NCBI RefSeq assembly: GCF_006088715.1
Contig: NZ_CP030772.1
Coordinates: 434,001-498,000, forward strand
DNA: 64,000 nt
Direction: 5' to 3'
From: Streptomyces sp. YIM 121038
GTDB taxonomy: Bacteria > Actinomycetota > Actinomycetes > Streptomycetales > Streptomycetaceae
The position numbers and the translations under genes are program-made. Position 1 is the stretch's first letter. Every line of letters starts with the position of its first letter. The notes under the pieces were generated by a model, which was given only the letters and a program-made list of their open reading frames with translations, had not been told where the DNA came from and did no database searches. Positions 45,495 through 56,389 of the stretch are shown here, one piece after another.

Positions 45495-46526
45495 ATGAGG
45501 CGTCATCCGCGTTCCACCGTGGTCAGAGCGTCACTGGCCGCATTCAGCCTGCTCGGCACCGCCCTGCCCCTGACCCTGGCCACCCCCGCCCACGCGGCCC
45601 CCGCCTGTCCCAAGGTCTTTAACAAACCCGGCACCTACGAGTGCACCATGCTCCAGAGCATCGTCTTCTTCACCGTCTCCGTGTACGGCGGGGGCGGGGG
45701 CGGGGCCGGAGGCGGAGGCGAGGGGCTCGATTCCTCTGCCGGGGGTGGGGGCGGAGGCGGGCAGGGAGGCAGCGCCTTGTCGAACTGCCGCCAGTCCTTC
45801 GGGCCCGGTCAGTCCAGGACGGTCCGCATCACCGTCGGTGGCGGGGGTGCCGGGGCCGGAGGCGGAGTCAGCTCGTGGCCCAGTTCCGGCGCTGGCGTCG
45901 GTGGCCGTGCGGGACGGGGAGGCGGCACTTCCGGTTTCGTCTTCGGCGAGGCGACCTTTGCCGCCGTCTCCGCCTCCGGTGGCGGCACGGGTGCCGGAGG
46001 CGGAGGCGGCATCCCCGGCTTCACTAACCCCGGGGGTGGTGGTGGCGGCGGCGCGGTCGCCGGCATCCGCGGAACCCTTCTCTCGCCCGGTGTCGGCGGT
46101 GCCGGCAGTGGTGGCGGCAACGGCGGCAGCGCACGGAACAGCGGCAGCGGTGCCCCCGGTGGGCTGGGAGGCATTTCCCCCGCCAGCGCCGGTGTCACCC
46201 GCTGCTACGGCGCGGACACCACAGGTACCGGTATCGGCAAGCGCGGCAGTGACGGCGCAGGAGGCGGGAACAGCAACGCTGGCGGTAACGGCGGGGCACC
46301 GGGCCTGGCACCACCAGCCGAGTGCGGCGCCGTCGGAGGCGGAGGCGGAGGCGGAGGCGGAGGCGGAGTCGGCTACGGCCACACCCCCGGCCCTGGTGGT
46401 GCCGGAGCCAGCGGCGGCAGCAACGGCAGCGGTGGCCGTAACAGCGGAAGCGCTCCGGGCAACACCCACGACATCGGCGGAGCAGGCGGGGCTGGTGCGG
46501 GCGGCTGCGTCGTCCTGAACTTCTGA
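45495..46526 (+). CDS. Glycine-rich secreted protein
   Basis: This is a 343-residue exported protein. The ATG at 45495 follows GGGAGGT. The signal peptide MRRHPRSTVVRASLAAFSLL ends with TPAHA-A. After KVFNKPGTYECTM and FTVSVYGGGGGG the mature protein is a long glycine-rich region with runs of up to eleven glycines, interspersed S and A, and six cysteines spread along it. The last two are in AECGA and GGCVVLNF. The YEC...VTVYGGGG opening is typical of glycine-rich cell-surface domains. No enzymatic motif is present; a surface or matrix role is a guess. The gene is intact, single and flanked by IS debris. Confidence 0.75.
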   Translation: MRRHPRSTVVRASLAAFSLLGTALPLTLATPAHAAPACPKVFNKPGTYECTMLQSIVFFTVSVYGGGGGGAGGGGEGLDSSAGGGGGGGQGGSALSNCRQSFGPGQSRTVRITVGGGGAGAGGGVSSWPSSGAGVGGRAGRGGGTSGFVFGEATFAAVSASGGGTGAGGGGGIPGFTNPGGGGGGGAVAGIRGTLLSPGVGGAGSGGGNGGSARNSGSGAPGGLGGISPASAGVTRCYGADTTGTGIGKRGSDGAGGGNSNAGGNGGAPGLAPPAECGAVGGGGGGGGGGGVGYGHTPGPGGAGASGGSNGSGGRNSGSAPGNTHDIGGAGGAGAGGCVVLNF

Positions 46527-46554
46527 CAGCCGACGACACCTGGAAGGTCATTCA

Positions 46555-46700
46555 AAAGTCGGTGGATCCCCGGTAGCTGTCCGCTGAATACAACATCGGT
46601 CCCCGCGGCGTAGCCTGTGAGGTGCCGACCACAGCACGCTCGTTCGGGGGGACCGATGCGCTTCCTGAACTCCTCCGGACTCGGAGACTTACGTCCCACC
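46555..46700 (+). pseudogene. Left-end scrap of a HARBI-like element
   Basis: The stretch CACGCTCGTTCGGGGGGACC followed by GATGCGCTTCCTGAACTCC closely parallels 9806-9850, the left end and first codons of the HARBI-like fragment there. Only a few codons follow before unrelated sequence. Confidence 0.5.
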
Positions 46701-46769
46701 AGGACACCCTTCCCCCGGATCAACAAGATCCATGTCGGAGTGTCCACACCACCGACTTCGCTGGCCAAT

Positions 46770-47037
46770 TCACAAGTCCGGGCTCGTGAGCGCGTGGTGG
46801 AGGTGGCTGAGTCGTGAGGTCCAGCTGCCCGCTGGTCGTGTTCCGGTGATCCAGGCGTCGAGTCGGATCGTATGCAGGGCGAGTGCGGTGAAGACATGCT
46901 GAAGATGCGTCCGGTCCGCTCCTCGGTAGCGAGCGTGCCGGATGCCGCATCGGCGGGTTGCCTGGGCGATGGTTCCCTCCACTCCAGAACGCTTGGCGTA
47001 GGTCGTTCTCCACTCAGCCCGGATCCACCGGTTGGTG
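46770..47037 (-). pseudogene. IS1182-family transposase, C-terminal fragment
   Basis: Minus-strand WRTTYAKRSGVEGTIAQATR, then RYRGADRTHLQHVFTALALH and TIRLDAWITG match the end of IS1182 transposases, including the glutamate in GVEGT. It lacks everything upstream. Confidence 0.75.
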
Positions 47038-47139
47038 TCCGGTCGGGGTGAAGGCCGAGAACGAGAAGATGCCTTGTGGCCTGCGATGATGGGGTTTCTC
47101 TAGGACCACATCAGGCAAGAACAGCAAGGCATCTTCCAA

Positions 47140-47250
47140 GTGCAATCTTCCCATGCTCCGGCGAAGCTCTCCGCCGCGTTCGATGACCCGACCCTGATCG
47201 CGCACGGGGGCCTGGAACCGCTGATCCGCCTGGCCGAGCGGAGCGGCTCA
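47140..47250 (+). pseudogene. IS1380-family transposase, N-terminal scrap
   Basis: GTG 47140 begins VQSSHAPAKLSAAFDDPTLI then AHGGLEPLIRLAERSG, the conserved start of IS1380 transposases. Similarity ends after 37 codons. Confidence 0.6.
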
Positions 47251-47255
47251 AGCCA

Positions 47256-47348
47256 GCGCCGGACACTGCGGCTGCTGCCGCGGTAGCCGCGTTCCTGGAG
47301 CTCGCGGAACAGCCTGCCGCTGTCGGTGCAGCCCTCGTGCCAGCGCAT
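47256..47348 (-). pseudogene. ISL3-type transposase scrap
   Basis: Minus-strand MRWHEGCTDSGRLFRELQER then GYRGSSRSVRR matches the middle (HTH region) of ISL3-like transposases. It abuts the IS1380 scrap. Confidence 0.55.
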
Positions 47349-47424
47349 GTTGAGAAGCCGTCCCGCTTCCTCTCTTGATCGTTACTTGGCGTGATTGGTG
47401 GGCGGCTGGCTCGTTGATGAAGTC

Positions 47425-47604
47425 ATGAGCGATGTGGGGTTGCGGGAAGCCAGGCTGCCGTGTCAGTCGGACTGTGCATGTTCATGCCTGCCCGATCCGG
47501 CCGATATCGGTGAGAAGCACGTCTGTGGGTGCTGGTGTCCGTCGAGAGAGGAAGGCTGTGCCTGCGACGACGCGGAGTTTCTCCAGTACGGATGCCGTTG
47601 CTGA
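47425..47604 (+). CDS. Possible small cysteine-rich protein
   Basis: A 59-codon frame (MSDVGLREARLPCQSDCACS ...) contains 11 cysteines in clusters CACSC, CGCWC, CAC and GCRC at the very C terminus. Such clustering suggests metal binding, as in metallothionein-like peptides, but the spacing matches no family I know. Third-position GC is roughly two thirds, below that of the clear genes, and there is no convincing ribosome binding site. It may be chance, or old non-coding sequence between IS fragments. Confidence 0.25.
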   Translation: MSDVGLREARLPCQSDCACSCLPDPADIGEKHVCGCWCPSREEGCACDDAEFLQYGCRC

Positions 47605-47634
47605 GACGTCGTAGTCCCGCGTGGTCCGCGCGGT

Positions 47635-48543
47635 CTAGCAGATCGGTGACGCGGGGGCGAGACGGACGGTCCAAGGGCGCAGTCTGATCCGCCGCGATCC
47701 GGCCGGTGATGGTGGTGGGGGTTTGGGCTCGCGCCAGTCACCCACAGGTTTCGTCAGCCGACGCGTCATCAGGGCCATAACGCTCCAGGCCAGGTGGGCC
47801 TCAGAGTGCCGGGGAAGCTTCTCGTAGTCACGGCAGTTTCTCCGGGATCTCATCAGCCACGAAATGCTCCGCTCCACCACCCACCTCTTCGGTAACAACA
47901 CGAAGCCCTTCGTCCGTGGCCGGTTGACGGTCTTGAGGGTGAGGCGGAGGCGGTCCTTGGCCCAGGTGACGAGTTCGCCGCCGTAGGCCGAGTCGGCCCA
48001 GACCAGGGTGACCTCGGGGTGGGCCAGGCGGAGGCGGAAGAGGAAGTCGCGGGCGGCGTGGGCGTCGTGGACGCTGGCTGGGGTGACCATCATCATCACC
48101 GGCAGCCCTCGTGTGTCGACGGCCAGGTGGCGTTTGCGGCCCGTCGTCTTCTTCCCGGCGTCGTAGCCGGTCGTCGATCTGGGGACGGTGGCGTCGGCCT
48201 TGATGGTCTGGGAGTCGACCACCACGGTCACCGACCGCGGGTTCTTGCCCTCCCGCAACCGCACCTGTTCGTGCAGGACGGCGCAGATCCGGGAGGTGAC
48301 CCCGGCCGCGTGCCACTTGCTGAACCAGCGGAACACGGTCCGCCAGGGCGGGAAGTCGGCGGGGACCGCGCGCCACTGGCAGCCGGTCCGGTTGACGTAG
48401 CGGATGCCGTCCACGACGTCGCGGCGGTCGTAGACCTCGGGATGGCCGCCGGTCGGCAGGCTCGCGGCCGGTGGCGGCAACAGCGGCGCGATCAACTCCC
48501 ACTCGGCGTCGGTGGTGTCGGAGGGGTAGCGGCGTTCACGCAC
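47635..48543 (-). CDS. IS5-family transposase, intact
   Basis: This is a 302-residue transposase with the DUF4096 N terminus (MRERRYPSDTTDAEWELIAP, RYVNRTGCQWRAVPADFPPW) and all three catalytic regions: VVVDSQTIKADATVPRS, LVWADSAYGGELVTW and KRWVVERSISWLMRSRRNCR. No frameshift is seen, which sets it apart from most IS genes in the window. The VVERS site is the same conserved glutamate region in which serine integrase element 1 sits in the IS5-type gene near 35.3 kb. Confidence 0.87.
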   Translation of the reverse strand: MRERRYPSDTTDAEWELIAPLLPPPAASLPTGGHPEVYDRRDVVDGIRYVNRTGCQWRAVPADFPPWRTVFRWFSKWHAAGVTSRICAVLHEQVRLREGKNPRSVTVVVDSQTIKADATVPRSTTGYDAGKKTTGRKRHLAVDTRGLPVMMMVTPASVHDAHAARDFLFRLRLAHPEVTLVWADSAYGGELVTWAKDRLRLTLKTVNRPRTKGFVLLPKRWVVERSISWLMRSRRNCRDYEKLPRHSEAHLAWSVMALMTRRLTKPVGDWREPKPPPPSPAGSRRIRLRPWTVRLAPASPIC

Positions 48544-48558
48544 GCCAGTGCCCTGTTC

Positions 48559-48972
48559 CTAGCGTTCCATACGGGTGAGGACCTCGAAGGTGGCCTTGGC
48601 CCCGCCGAGCTGTTCCAGGGCCAGGCGCACCCACTCGTCCGAGGGCTGGCGGCGCGCGTGCGGAGCGAGAACCTGTTCGATCACGTTGGCGATCCGGTGC
48701 AACTGGGTGGCAAAGATCGCCCGCTCGTAGGCGACCCAGATATCCGGGTCCTCCGAGAGCTGGAAGCCCTCAGCTTTCGAGTAGGTCACCGGCGGCAGTC
48801 CCTCCTTCGCCGCGACCTTCCGCAGGAACTTGATCCCCGCCCAGACCTGGCACGGGGTCCGTCCCGTCGAACCGCACAGCTGGACCAGGCTGGCCCCGGT
48901 CGGCCGTGCCTCCCTCAGCGCCTTGCGCACCGCCTCGCCGTGGACATGGGCGGGGTGCCCCTGCGCGGCCAC
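48559..48972 (-). CDS. RacP-like protein
   Basis: This is a 137-residue protein with an N-terminal winged-helix-like region (GASLVQLCGSTGRTPCQVWA, then GIKFLRKVAA), SKAEGFQLSEDPDIWVAYER and a helical C terminus. The layout matches the small actinobacterial proteins annotated RacP. Its GTG start at 48972 overlaps the stop of the upstream DUF6192-type gene (TAGTG), so the two form an operon. A DNA-binding or regulatory role is likely but unproven. Such pairs are frequent in accessory regions of Streptomyces. Confidence 0.6.
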   Translation of the reverse strand: MAAQGHPAHVHGEAVRKALREARPTGASLVQLCGSTGRTPCQVWAGIKFLRKVAAKEGLPPVTYSKAEGFQLSEDPDIWVAYERAIFATQLHRIANVIEQVLAPHARRQPSDEWVRLALEQLGGAKATFEVLTRMER

Positions 48973-49913
48973 TACTCGCCCCGCAGCAACGCCGCGAGGG
49001 CCTCGTCGAGGTCGGTCTGTCCCGTCGCAACGGCCGTCTCGATCCAGTCGGCCGTTGCCCGTAACTTCTCCAGGACTGACCCGACCTGCCCGTGCTGGCG
49101 CTCGGTGAACTCCTGCCCCCTCAGCTTCGGCACCAGCCGCGTCGCGCCCGCGATGAAGCCCTGGCAGACCGCTATCAGGTCCACGAACTCCATCTGGCGG
49201 TGCCAGTGGCGCACGACGGTCGCCGGATCGTCGAACCGCTCCTGCCCCTCCCCGCCACCGAGCTCGTCGGCCGCCAGGACGTCCTGGAACTCCTCGTCGA
49301 ACTCGTCGTCCGCCTCGGCCTGCTCGAACTGCGCCTCGTTCACCATGTAGCGGGCATCGCCGTCCCGCATGGCCACGAACACGACCTCACGGCGTTTGAG
49401 GAGATCGACCGCGACCCGGCAGGCGACCGCCTCGTCCTGTACCAGTTCCGTGACCGCCTCGACCTTCTCCTCCACCGTGACCGGCGTCGACGTCTTCCAG
49501 CCGACCGCCCGCTTCGCTGCGTCCCCGTCCCACGAGTAGCGCCCCGTCCGCTCGTTCAACGGCGGGTGCGCGATCACCTCGAACGGCTCGTCGGCGGAGG
49601 CGAGGATCTTGTGGACCTCCCAGGACACCCCGGCCACCCGATGCTCGGCCGGCCACTTCGCCGCCACCCACCGGTACGTCCGCACAGTCGCCGCCGACAA
49701 CCCCACGTCCTCCGCGAAGTACTTCAGCGAGTCCTCGACCCGCTGCCCGCCCTCGCCTATCCGCAGGTGACCGCCCCACTCCCGGATCGGCTCGATCTCC
49801 AAAGCCGCGTCCCCGAGCGCCCACTGCGCAGCGGACTCGACTTCGACCTGACGGAGCGAGGAGGCCACCAACTCGTGGTAGCGGCTCGCGGCGACGTTCC
49901 CGATCACAGCCAC
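48972..49913 (-). CDS. DUF6192-like protein
   Basis: This is a 313-residue protein. An N-terminal region includes SLKYFAEDVGLSAATVRTYR followed by VAAKWPAEHRVAGVSWEVHK, a helix-turn-helix-like arrangement. An acidic stretch FEQAEADDEFDEEFQDVLAA lies near 200, and the C terminus is helical. It matches the pattern of proteins that pair with RacP in Streptomyces. The start is GTG 49913; the longer frame to 50052 in the neighbouring phase is a shadow. It may act as a regulator together with RacP; no enzymatic motif is seen. Confidence 0.6.
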   Translation of the reverse strand: MAVIGNVAASRYHELVASSLRQVEVESAAQWALGDAALEIEPIREWGGHLRIGEGGQRVEDSLKYFAEDVGLSAATVRTYRWVAAKWPAEHRVAGVSWEVHKILASADEPFEVIAHPPLNERTGRYSWDGDAAKRAVGWKTSTPVTVEEKVEAVTELVQDEAVACRVAVDLLKRREVVFVAMRDGDARYMVNEAQFEQAEADDEFDEEFQDVLAADELGGGEGQERFDDPATVVRHWHRQMEFVDLIAVCQGFIAGATRLVPKLRGQEFTERQHGQVGSVLEKLRATADWIETAVATGQTDLDEALAALLRGE

Positions 49914-50128
49914 GCCGGATCACCACCCCCGGCAGGACAAGGACACGGCCCCACGCCGTCGATACGGAACCCCGTCCCGCCTCTCCCAGCACCGTCCACG
50001 CCCACCCGCACAGATCACTAGCAATGACCACAAAAGGCCGATGCGAACACATGATCCGTCAACCGCCTACGGATTCTCACCCACTTCAGACCCCTTGACG
50101 ACCGGACCGGACAACACCCTCCACCTCG

Positions 50129-53100
50129 TCACTCCCCGTAGATGCTGGACGGCTTCTCACATGTGGCGAGCACGACCGGCGAGTCCGGGTCTTCTCCAGT
50201 CAACTGGGCCTGTAGGAAGCGGGTGACAGCGAGCGGTGTGGGATAGTCGAAGGGCAGGCTCACCGGCAGACGCAAGCCGGTTGCTGCGTTAAGACGGTTA
50301 CGGAACTCGATCGCAGTGAGAGAGTCCATCCCCAGTTTCTGGAACGTCATATCTGCGGGCACGGCTTCGGTGGACCGATGCCCGAGCACTGTGGAGGCTT
50401 CGCTCTGCACCAGGCCCAGCACCACACGTTCTTGCTCCATACCGGCCAGTGCGCGCGCCTTGCCCCAGAGATCGGGCGCTGTCTCACTCCGAGGTGTGTG
50501 CGTTCCACTGTGGGAAGGTAGAAAGACGTAGTCGCGTAACACCGGTGGCACCAGCTCCACCCTGGGAGTTTCGCCCAGCGCGGCAGCGTCGAGGCGTAGC
50601 GGCACCGTCACCGCATGGTCAAGGAGCAGGCTGCGGTTGACCAAGGCGAGTCCGTCTGCTGTGGGCATTGGTACGATACCGGCCCGCCGGATCCTGCTCA
50701 TCTCGCCAAGGCCGAGGTGGCTCGTCAGACCGGTGGCTGGCGCCCACAGGCCAGATGCCAGCGACAGCGCAGGAAGTCCGGCTGCCTGGCGGTGGTGGGC
50801 CAGGGCATCCAGGAACGCGTTAGCTGCCGCGTAGTTTGCCTGTCCTGCCAGCCCGAGGGTGCCTGCGGCCGAGGACACCAGAATGAACGCGGACAGCTCG
50901 TGGTTCCGGGTGAGCTCGTGGAGGTGAAGCGCAGCATCGATCTTCGGCCGCGCCACGGCGTTCATGTGCTGGGGTGTCAGTGCAGTGATCACCCCGTCCT
51001 TTAGGACTCCAGCAGCATGGACCACCGCGGTCAGGGGATGTGCCGCCGGGATGGCGGCGAGGACTGCTGCAAGGTCCGCGCGTACAGCGGCATCGCAGGC
51101 GACTACGTTCACCTGAGCCCCCAATTCTCGCAATTCACACGCCAGTTTGGTGGCCCCTGGGGCGTCGTGCCCACGGCGGCTGGCCAGTACCAGGTGCCGT
51201 ATCCCATGGGAGGCGACGAGTTCGCGTGCGATCAGACTGCCGACCACTCCAGTGCCACCGGTGATGAGGACTGTGCCCTGGGGGTCCCATGCTGCGGGCA
51301 CAGTGAGCACGATCTTGCCGACGTGCCGGGCCTGTGCCATGTATCGGAATGCCTCATGTGCGCGGCGAACATCCCATGTGCGGATGGGAAGAGGCTGGAA
51401 AATACCCTGTTCAAACAGGTCGCTGATAGTGGCGAGCATCTGCGCGATGCGCTCTTGTCCAGCATTAGTGATCAGGTCGAATGCTTGGTAGCGAATGCCG
51501 GGGGTACACCGGGAAACATGGTCAGGGTCGCGGATGTCGGTCTTGCCCATTTCGATGAACCGGCCGCCCGGTGGTAGTAGCCCCAGGGACGCATCGACGA
51601 ATTCCCCTGCCAGACAGTTCAGCACCACATCGACTCCACGGTCTTCCGTTGCAGCTAGGAAACGGTCTGCGAAATCGATGCTCCGCGATGAAGCGATGTG
51701 GTTGTCGGCCAGGCCACAGGCACGCAGCGCATCCCACTTTGCCGGTTGAGCAGTACCGAACACCTGCGCGCCCAGATGTCGTGCGACTTGGATCGCTGCC
51801 ATGCCCACACCGCCTGCCGCGGCATGCACCAGCACGGACTCGCCCGGCATGAGGCCAGCAAGGTCCACTAACGCGTAGTAGGCGGTCAAGAACGCCACCG
51901 GTACTGAGGCCGCACGCGGGAATGCCCACCCTCCGGGCATCTTTGTGAGCATTCGGTGGCTGGTCACGGCAAGGGGGCCGAATCCTCCCGGCACTAGCCC
52001 CATCACCCGGTCGCCTGGCGCGAAGTCGGCGACCTGGCTTCCGACCGCCATCACAATTCCTGCCGCCTCTACCCCCACTTCGGCTTGGCCGGGTGCCAGC
52101 CCGAGATGCGCCAGCACATCGCGGAAGTTCAGGCCGGCGGCTCGGACCGCCACTCGTACCTGGTCGGGTGCCAGTGGGCAGTTGGCGTCAGGATGGGCGA
52201 TGAGAGCTAGCTCGTTCCGGTTGTCGTGGGCGGTGATTGCCAGTCGCCATGGGGAAGTCACTGTCGTCCTGGCTGGAGGCGCAAGCACCCCCTCTGGAGT
52301 GATCGGCCGCAGGCGCGGCACTGCCGGAGTGCCGGTGCGGATGGCCAGTTGCGGCTCGCCGGTGGCTACGGCGTCTGGAATGGCGGCATAGGATGTGTCG
52401 GCTGTGTCCACGTCCACGAGGACGAAGCGGTCAGGATGTTCCGCCTGGATGGAACGCACCAGCCCCCACACTGCTGCATTGGTGAGGTCCTGCACGTCCT
52501 CACCGGGTGTCGCGGCCACCGCCCGGCAGGTGACGATCACCAGGCGGGTAGCCGCAGTCTGGTCTGCGGCCAGCCAGTCCTGCAGTTGATGGACTACTTC
52601 GTTGACCTCGGCGCGGACATGCTCGGGTGCAGTCAAGCCAGTAGCCGAGCGCAGCCACAACACGGTTTGAGGGCCGGGGGTGTTCTGCGCGGTGTCCCGA
52701 TTTAGGCTCTCGAGATCCGGGTACCTTGGGTGGCCTGGTAGCCCGGGGGACCGGTCAGTGCCGACAATCGCTAACTGCCCGATCGGGGTGATTGTGGATG
52801 GGGGCACAGGGCACCAGCAGACGTGGAGCAGTGCTCCATCCCCGACTACGGACCGCAGGTGATCGGGTGCGACCGTCCGGAGCACGAGGGAGTCCGCGCT
52901 GAGTACGGTCTGGTCGGTGTCGTCGGTCACCACCACTGACACGCAGTTCCCATCGATCGCACGCAGGCGGGCCCGCAGAGTGCGGGTGCGCGGTGTGCGG
53001 ATGCTCACCCCGCTCCATGCCTGGGGCAGGAGCAGCGATCTGGCTGCCTGATGACCGGGCAGCAGTTGTCCGGCGAAAATCGCCTGAAACAGTGCGTCGA

Positions 53101-56100
53101 GCGCGGCGGGATGCCCGGTGAACCAGGGAACGGAGGCTGATCCTGCTTCCGCTACGGTGACCTCGGCCAGGAACTCCTCACCGAGCCGCCACACTGCCCG
53201 AAGGCTGCGGAATGAGGGACCGTAGTTGAGGCCCTTGTCGTTCAGTCGCTGGTACAAGCCCTCCAAGGCCACGGGTTCCGCCCCGCTGGGCGGCCAGTGA
53301 GTGACTGCCACCGCCTGCCCGGGCGTGTCCACCTCTGGGCCGAGGAGGCCCGTGGCGTTCTGGCGCCAGCTCTCATCGCCCGGGTCTCCCTGGCGTCGGG
53401 ACTGGACTGTGAGCCTCCGATGTGCGGTGTCGTCGGCAGCTGCAACGATTACCCGCAGCTCCGTCTTCTCTTCTGCCAGCAAGGCCAGGGGCGTCTCCAG
53501 GGTGAGTTCTTCCACTCGCAGATACCCGGTATGACTGCCGGCCAGGGCAGCCATCTCCAGGAGCGCTGTGCCGGGCAACAGCGGGGTTCCTAGCACGGCA
53601 TGATCTGCCAGCCATGGCTGGATGTGCAGGGACAGCACTCCCGTGAACATAACTTCGCCGGTCTCGGGATGTTTGTCGACGGCGGTGAGGAAGGGATGAT
53701 GCAGTGCCTTCGGCCCGGCTGGAATCGGAGGTGTACCGCTGGGTTCCAGCCAGTACCGCTTACGTTGGAAGGCGTAGGTAGGCAGCTCGGTCAGTTGTGC
53801 TCCTGTACCAGCGAAGACTGAGATCCAATCAACTGCGACACCGTGTGAGTGGGCCGCAGCCACGGCCTGGAGAAACCGGTCGCCCTCGTGGCGGTGGAGA
53901 GTTTCGATGACCGACGCATCGGCATCGAACTCGGCCGCGGTCTGCTCGATTCCCAGGACAAGCGTCGGATGAGGGCTGATCTCGATGAAGTGCCGATGCC
54001 CCCGTGCCACAAGTGCCCGCACGGCCGGGGCGAACCGCACACGCTGGCGAAGATTGCGATACCAGTAGTCAGCATTGAGTTCGGCCATGTCCAGCAGTTG
54101 TCCAGTCACCGTGGACATGAAGGGAACGTCACCGGTGCGCGGAGCGAGGTTGGTGAGTCCCGCCAGAAGCGGGGTGCGGAGCACATCTACCCCGGCCGAG
54201 TGCGCGGCGTAGTCTACCGGAATCCGTCCTGCGTGCAGGTTCGCTGCGGTGCATTCGGCGATCAGCGCGTCCACCACCTGCGTATCCCCTGAGACCACCG
54301 TGATCGCGGTGCCATTATCGGCGGCGATAGTTGCGCGCCCATCCCATTTGCGTAGACGCCTCTCCACTTCATCCAACGGCGCGGAGATTGCAGCCATACC
54401 TCCTTGACCACAGCATCTCCGGAGCTCCCTGCTGCGCACGGCCACGACACGTGCAGCATCCCGCAAAGTGAGCCCGCCAGCGACATAGGCGGCGGCGATC
54501 TCGCCTTGAGAGTGCCCGACGACAGCGGCGGGCAGGACGCCATACGCTCGCCAGACGGCAGCCAGGGACGTCATCACCGCAAACAAGGCGGGTTGGAGGA
54601 GATCCACGCGGTTCCACCGAACGCCATGTGACGATCCGCTGACCACGTCGAGTAGTGACTCCTCGAGCCATGGCTCGAACACCTCGGCACAATGTTGCAT
54701 GTGCTCAGCGAATACAGGGCAGGAGGCCATCAGCGCGCGGCCCATGCCGCGCCACTGTCCACCCTGGCCTGGGAAGACGAACACGACGCCGTCTGCATCT
54801 TGAGTTTTTGACGGTGTCTGTGTTACCTCCTGGCTGATGAACCGATCCAGCTGATGAGCCAAGCCTGCCGCGTCGGCAGCGACCACGGCACCGCGGTGCC
54901 CGAACGCGGTGCGGGATGTCGCCAGTGAAAGTCCGACGTCAGCTAGGTGTAGGTCAGGCTGGTCGCGTAGGAGACCTCGCAGCCGCACCGCCTGCCCACG
55001 CAGAGCAGACGGTGTCCTGCCGGAGAATACCCACGGCACGGGCTGGCTGGGGACGGTGCGAGGTCGGTTCGCCGGTCGCCGCATCACCGGAGCCTGCTCC
55101 AGGATGACGTGGGCGTTCGTGCCGCTGATGCCAAACCCTGACACCCCTGCCCGGCGCGGTGACTGAGTGTGCGGCCACTCGATGGCATCCCTCAGCAACC
55201 GGACAGCGCCCGTATTCCAGTCGACCGAGTATGAGGGTTCTTCCACGTGCAGCGTGCGGGGAAGAACACCGCGTCGGAGGGCCTCGACCATTTTGATCAC
55301 CCCAGCAACGCCGGCAGCAGTGGCGGTGTGCCCGATGTTCGACTTCAGCGAACCCAGCCACAGAGGGTGATCGGCGCGCCGCCCCTGCCCATATGTGGCG
55401 AGCAAGGCCTCTGCTTCGACGGGATCCCCCGTCTGGGTGCCCGTTCCGTGAGCCTCTACGGCATCCACCTCAGTGGCCCTGAGCTGAGCGTGAGCAAGCG
55501 CCCGCCGGATAACCTGCTGTTGCCCCCAACTGCTGGGCGCAGTCAAGCTACTCCGCCCCCCGTCGTGGTTGACTGCAGACCCCCGCACGAGAGCCAGCAC
55601 GGGATGGCCCTGCCTGCGGGCCTCGGCCAGAGGCTCCAGCAAGAGCACCCCGGCGCCCTCACTGAGCCCCATGCCGTCAGCAACGGCCGAGAACGCCTTG
55701 CACCGTCCGTCCGGTGACAACCCGCCGAGCCGGGTGAACTCAATGAAGTAGTCGGCGGTCGACATCACTGCGACCCCGCCTACCAAAGCTAACGGGCACT
55801 CACCGGCGCGCAGGGACTGGCAGGCCAGATGAAGAGCCACCAGCGACGCGGAGCATGCCGTGTCGACAGTGACTGCTGGCCCGGCAAGGCCTAGGACGTG
55901 GGCAATACGGCCGGAGCTGACACTCCCCATGTTCCCCGTCACCCAGTGGCCGTGGATATCCGGGCCGGTACCGCGCAACCGTGCCACGTAGTCCTGGTAT
56001 GCCGTGGCCACAAAGACGCCGGTGGAGCTGTCCCGCAGGTCAGCGGGAAGAATGCCTGCCCGTTCCACAGCCTCCCACGAGGTCTCCAGTAGGAGACGTT

Positions 56101-56389
56101 GCTGGGGGTCCATGGCCAGTGCCTCACGAGGTGAGATGCCAAAGAACCCGGGGTCGAAGTCTGCCGCGTGGCGGAGGAACCCACCATAACGGGTACATGA
56201 CCGCGGCTCACCCCTGATATCGAGAGCCGTGAGTGAGGCCAGGTCCCACCCGCGGTCAGCCGGGAAGGGCGTGATGGCGTCCTGCCCAGTCCGCGTGAGT
56301 TCCCAGAGCTCGTCAGGGGTCCACACGTCACCGGGGAACCGGCAGGCCATGCTCACGATCGCGATGGGGCTGTATGGCGGCGCGGTCAT
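50129..56389 (-). CDS. Type I polyketide synthase module KS-AT-DH-ER-KR-ACP
   Basis: A 2,086-residue fully reducing PKS; its ATG overlaps the stand-alone AT stop (ATGA). KS (about 8-430): C179 in DTACSAS, H314 in EAHGTGT, H354 in NIGHT. AT (535-840): S627 in GHSQGE; the specificity motif is YAAH (727-730), near the YASH of methylmalonyl-CoA ATs, so methylmalonyl is the likely extender. DH (895-1170): H930 in [11 protein letters not shown]1098 in [12 protein letters not shown] (1395-1700): [11 protein letters not shown] at 1522. KR (1705-1885): TGGTGVVG at 1710, S1840, Y1853; HAAGVLKDG suggests a B-type KR. ACP: S2023 in LGMDSL. All domains look active. There is no thioesterase and no recognisable docking domain. 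It is the last gene of the operon and would add, and fully reduce, one or more methyl-branched units. Confidence 0.92.
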   Translation of the reverse strand: MTAPPYSPIAIVSMACRFPGDVWTPDELWELTRTGQDAITPFPADRGWDLASLTALDIRGEPRSCTRYGGFLRHAADFDPGFFGISPREALAMDPQQRLLLETSWEAVERAGILPADLRDSSTGVFVATAYQDYVARLRGTGPDIHGHWVTGNMGSVSSGRIAHVLGLAGPAVTVDTACSASLVALHLACQSLRAGECPLALVGGVAVMSTADYFIEFTRLGGLSPDGRCKAFSAVADGMGLSEGAGVLLLEPLAEARRQGHPVLALVRGSAVNHDGGRSSLTAPSSWGQQQVIRRALAHAQLRATEVDAVEAHGTGTQTGDPVEAEALLATYGQGRRADHPLWLGSLKSNIGHTATAAGVAGVIKMVEALRRGVLPRTLHVEEPSYSVDWNTGAVRLLRDAIEWPHTQSPRRAGVSGFGISGTNAHVILEQAPVMRRPANRPRTVPSQPVPWVFSGRTPSALRGQAVRLRGLLRDQPDLHLADVGLSLATSRTAFGHRGAVVAADAAGLAHQLDRFISQEVTQTPSKTQDADGVVFVFPGQGGQWRGMGRALMASCPVFAEHMQHCAEVFEPWLEESLLDVVSGSSHGVRWNRVDLLQPALFAVMTSLAAVWRAYGVLPAAVVGHSQGEIAAAYVAGGLTLRDAARVVAVRSRELRRCCGQGGMAAISAPLDEVERRLRKWDGRATIAADNGTAITVVSGDTQVVDALIAECTAANLHAGRIPVDYAAHSAGVDVLRTPLLAGLTNLAPRTGDVPFMSTVTGQLLDMAELNADYWYRNLRQRVRFAPAVRALVARGHRHFIEISPHPTLVLGIEQTAAEFDADASVIETLHRHEGDRFLQAVAAAHSHGVAVDWISVFAGTGAQLTELPTYAFQRKRYWLEPSGTPPIPAGPKALHHPFLTAVDKHPETGEVMFTGVLSLHIQPWLADHAVLGTPLLPGTALLEMAALAGSHTGYLRVEELTLETPLALLAEEKTELRVIVAAADDTAHRRLTVQSRRQGDPGDESWRQNATGLLGPEVDTPGQAVAVTHWPPSGAEPVALEGLYQRLNDKGLNYGPSFRSLRAVWRLGEEFLAEVTVAEAGSASVPWFTGHPAALDALFQAIFAGQLLPGHQAARSLLLPQAWSGVSIRTPRTRTLRARLRAIDGNCVSVVVTDDTDQTVLSADSLVLRTVAPDHLRSVVGDGALLHVCWCPVPPSTITPIGQLAIVGTDRSPGLPGHPRYPDLESLNRDTAQNTPGPQTVLWLRSATGLTAPEHVRAEVNEVVHQLQDWLAADQTAATRLVIVTCRAVAATPGEDVQDLTNAAVWGLVRSIQAEHPDRFVLVDVDTADTSYAAIPDAVATGEPQLAIRTGTPAVPRLRPITPEGVLAPPARTTVTSPWRLAITAHDNRNELALIAHPDANCPLAPDQVRVAVRAAGLNFRDVLAHLGLAPGQAEVGVEAAGIVMAVGSQVADFAPGDRVMGLVPGGFGPLAVTSHRMLTKMPGGWAFPRAASVPVAFLTAYYALVDLAGLMPGESVLVHAAAGGVGMAAIQVARHLGAQVFGTAQPAKWDALRACGLADNHIASSRSIDFADRFLAATEDRGVDVVLNCLAGEFVDASLGLLPPGGRFIEMGKTDIRDPDHVSRCTPGIRYQAFDLITNAGQERIAQMLATISDLFEQGIFQPLPIRTWDVRRAHEAFRYMAQARHVGKIVLTVPAAWDPQGTVLITGGTGVVGSLIARELVASHGIRHLVLASRRGHDAPGATKLACELRELGAQVNVVACDAAVRADLAAVLAAIPAAHPLTAVVHAAGVLKDGVITALTPQHMNAVARPKIDAALHLHELTRNHELSAFILVSSAAGTLGLAGQANYAAANAFLDALAHHRQAAGLPALSLASGLWAPATGLTSHLGLGEMSRIRRAGIVPMPTADGLALVNRSLLLDHAVTVPLRLDAAALGETPRVELVPPVLRDYVFLPSHSGTHTPRSETAPDLWGKARALAGMEQERVVLGLVQSEASTVLGHRSTEAVPADMTFQKLGMDSLTAIEFRNRLNAATGLRLPVSLPFDYPTPLAVTRFLQAQLTGEDPDSPVVLATCEKPSSIYGE

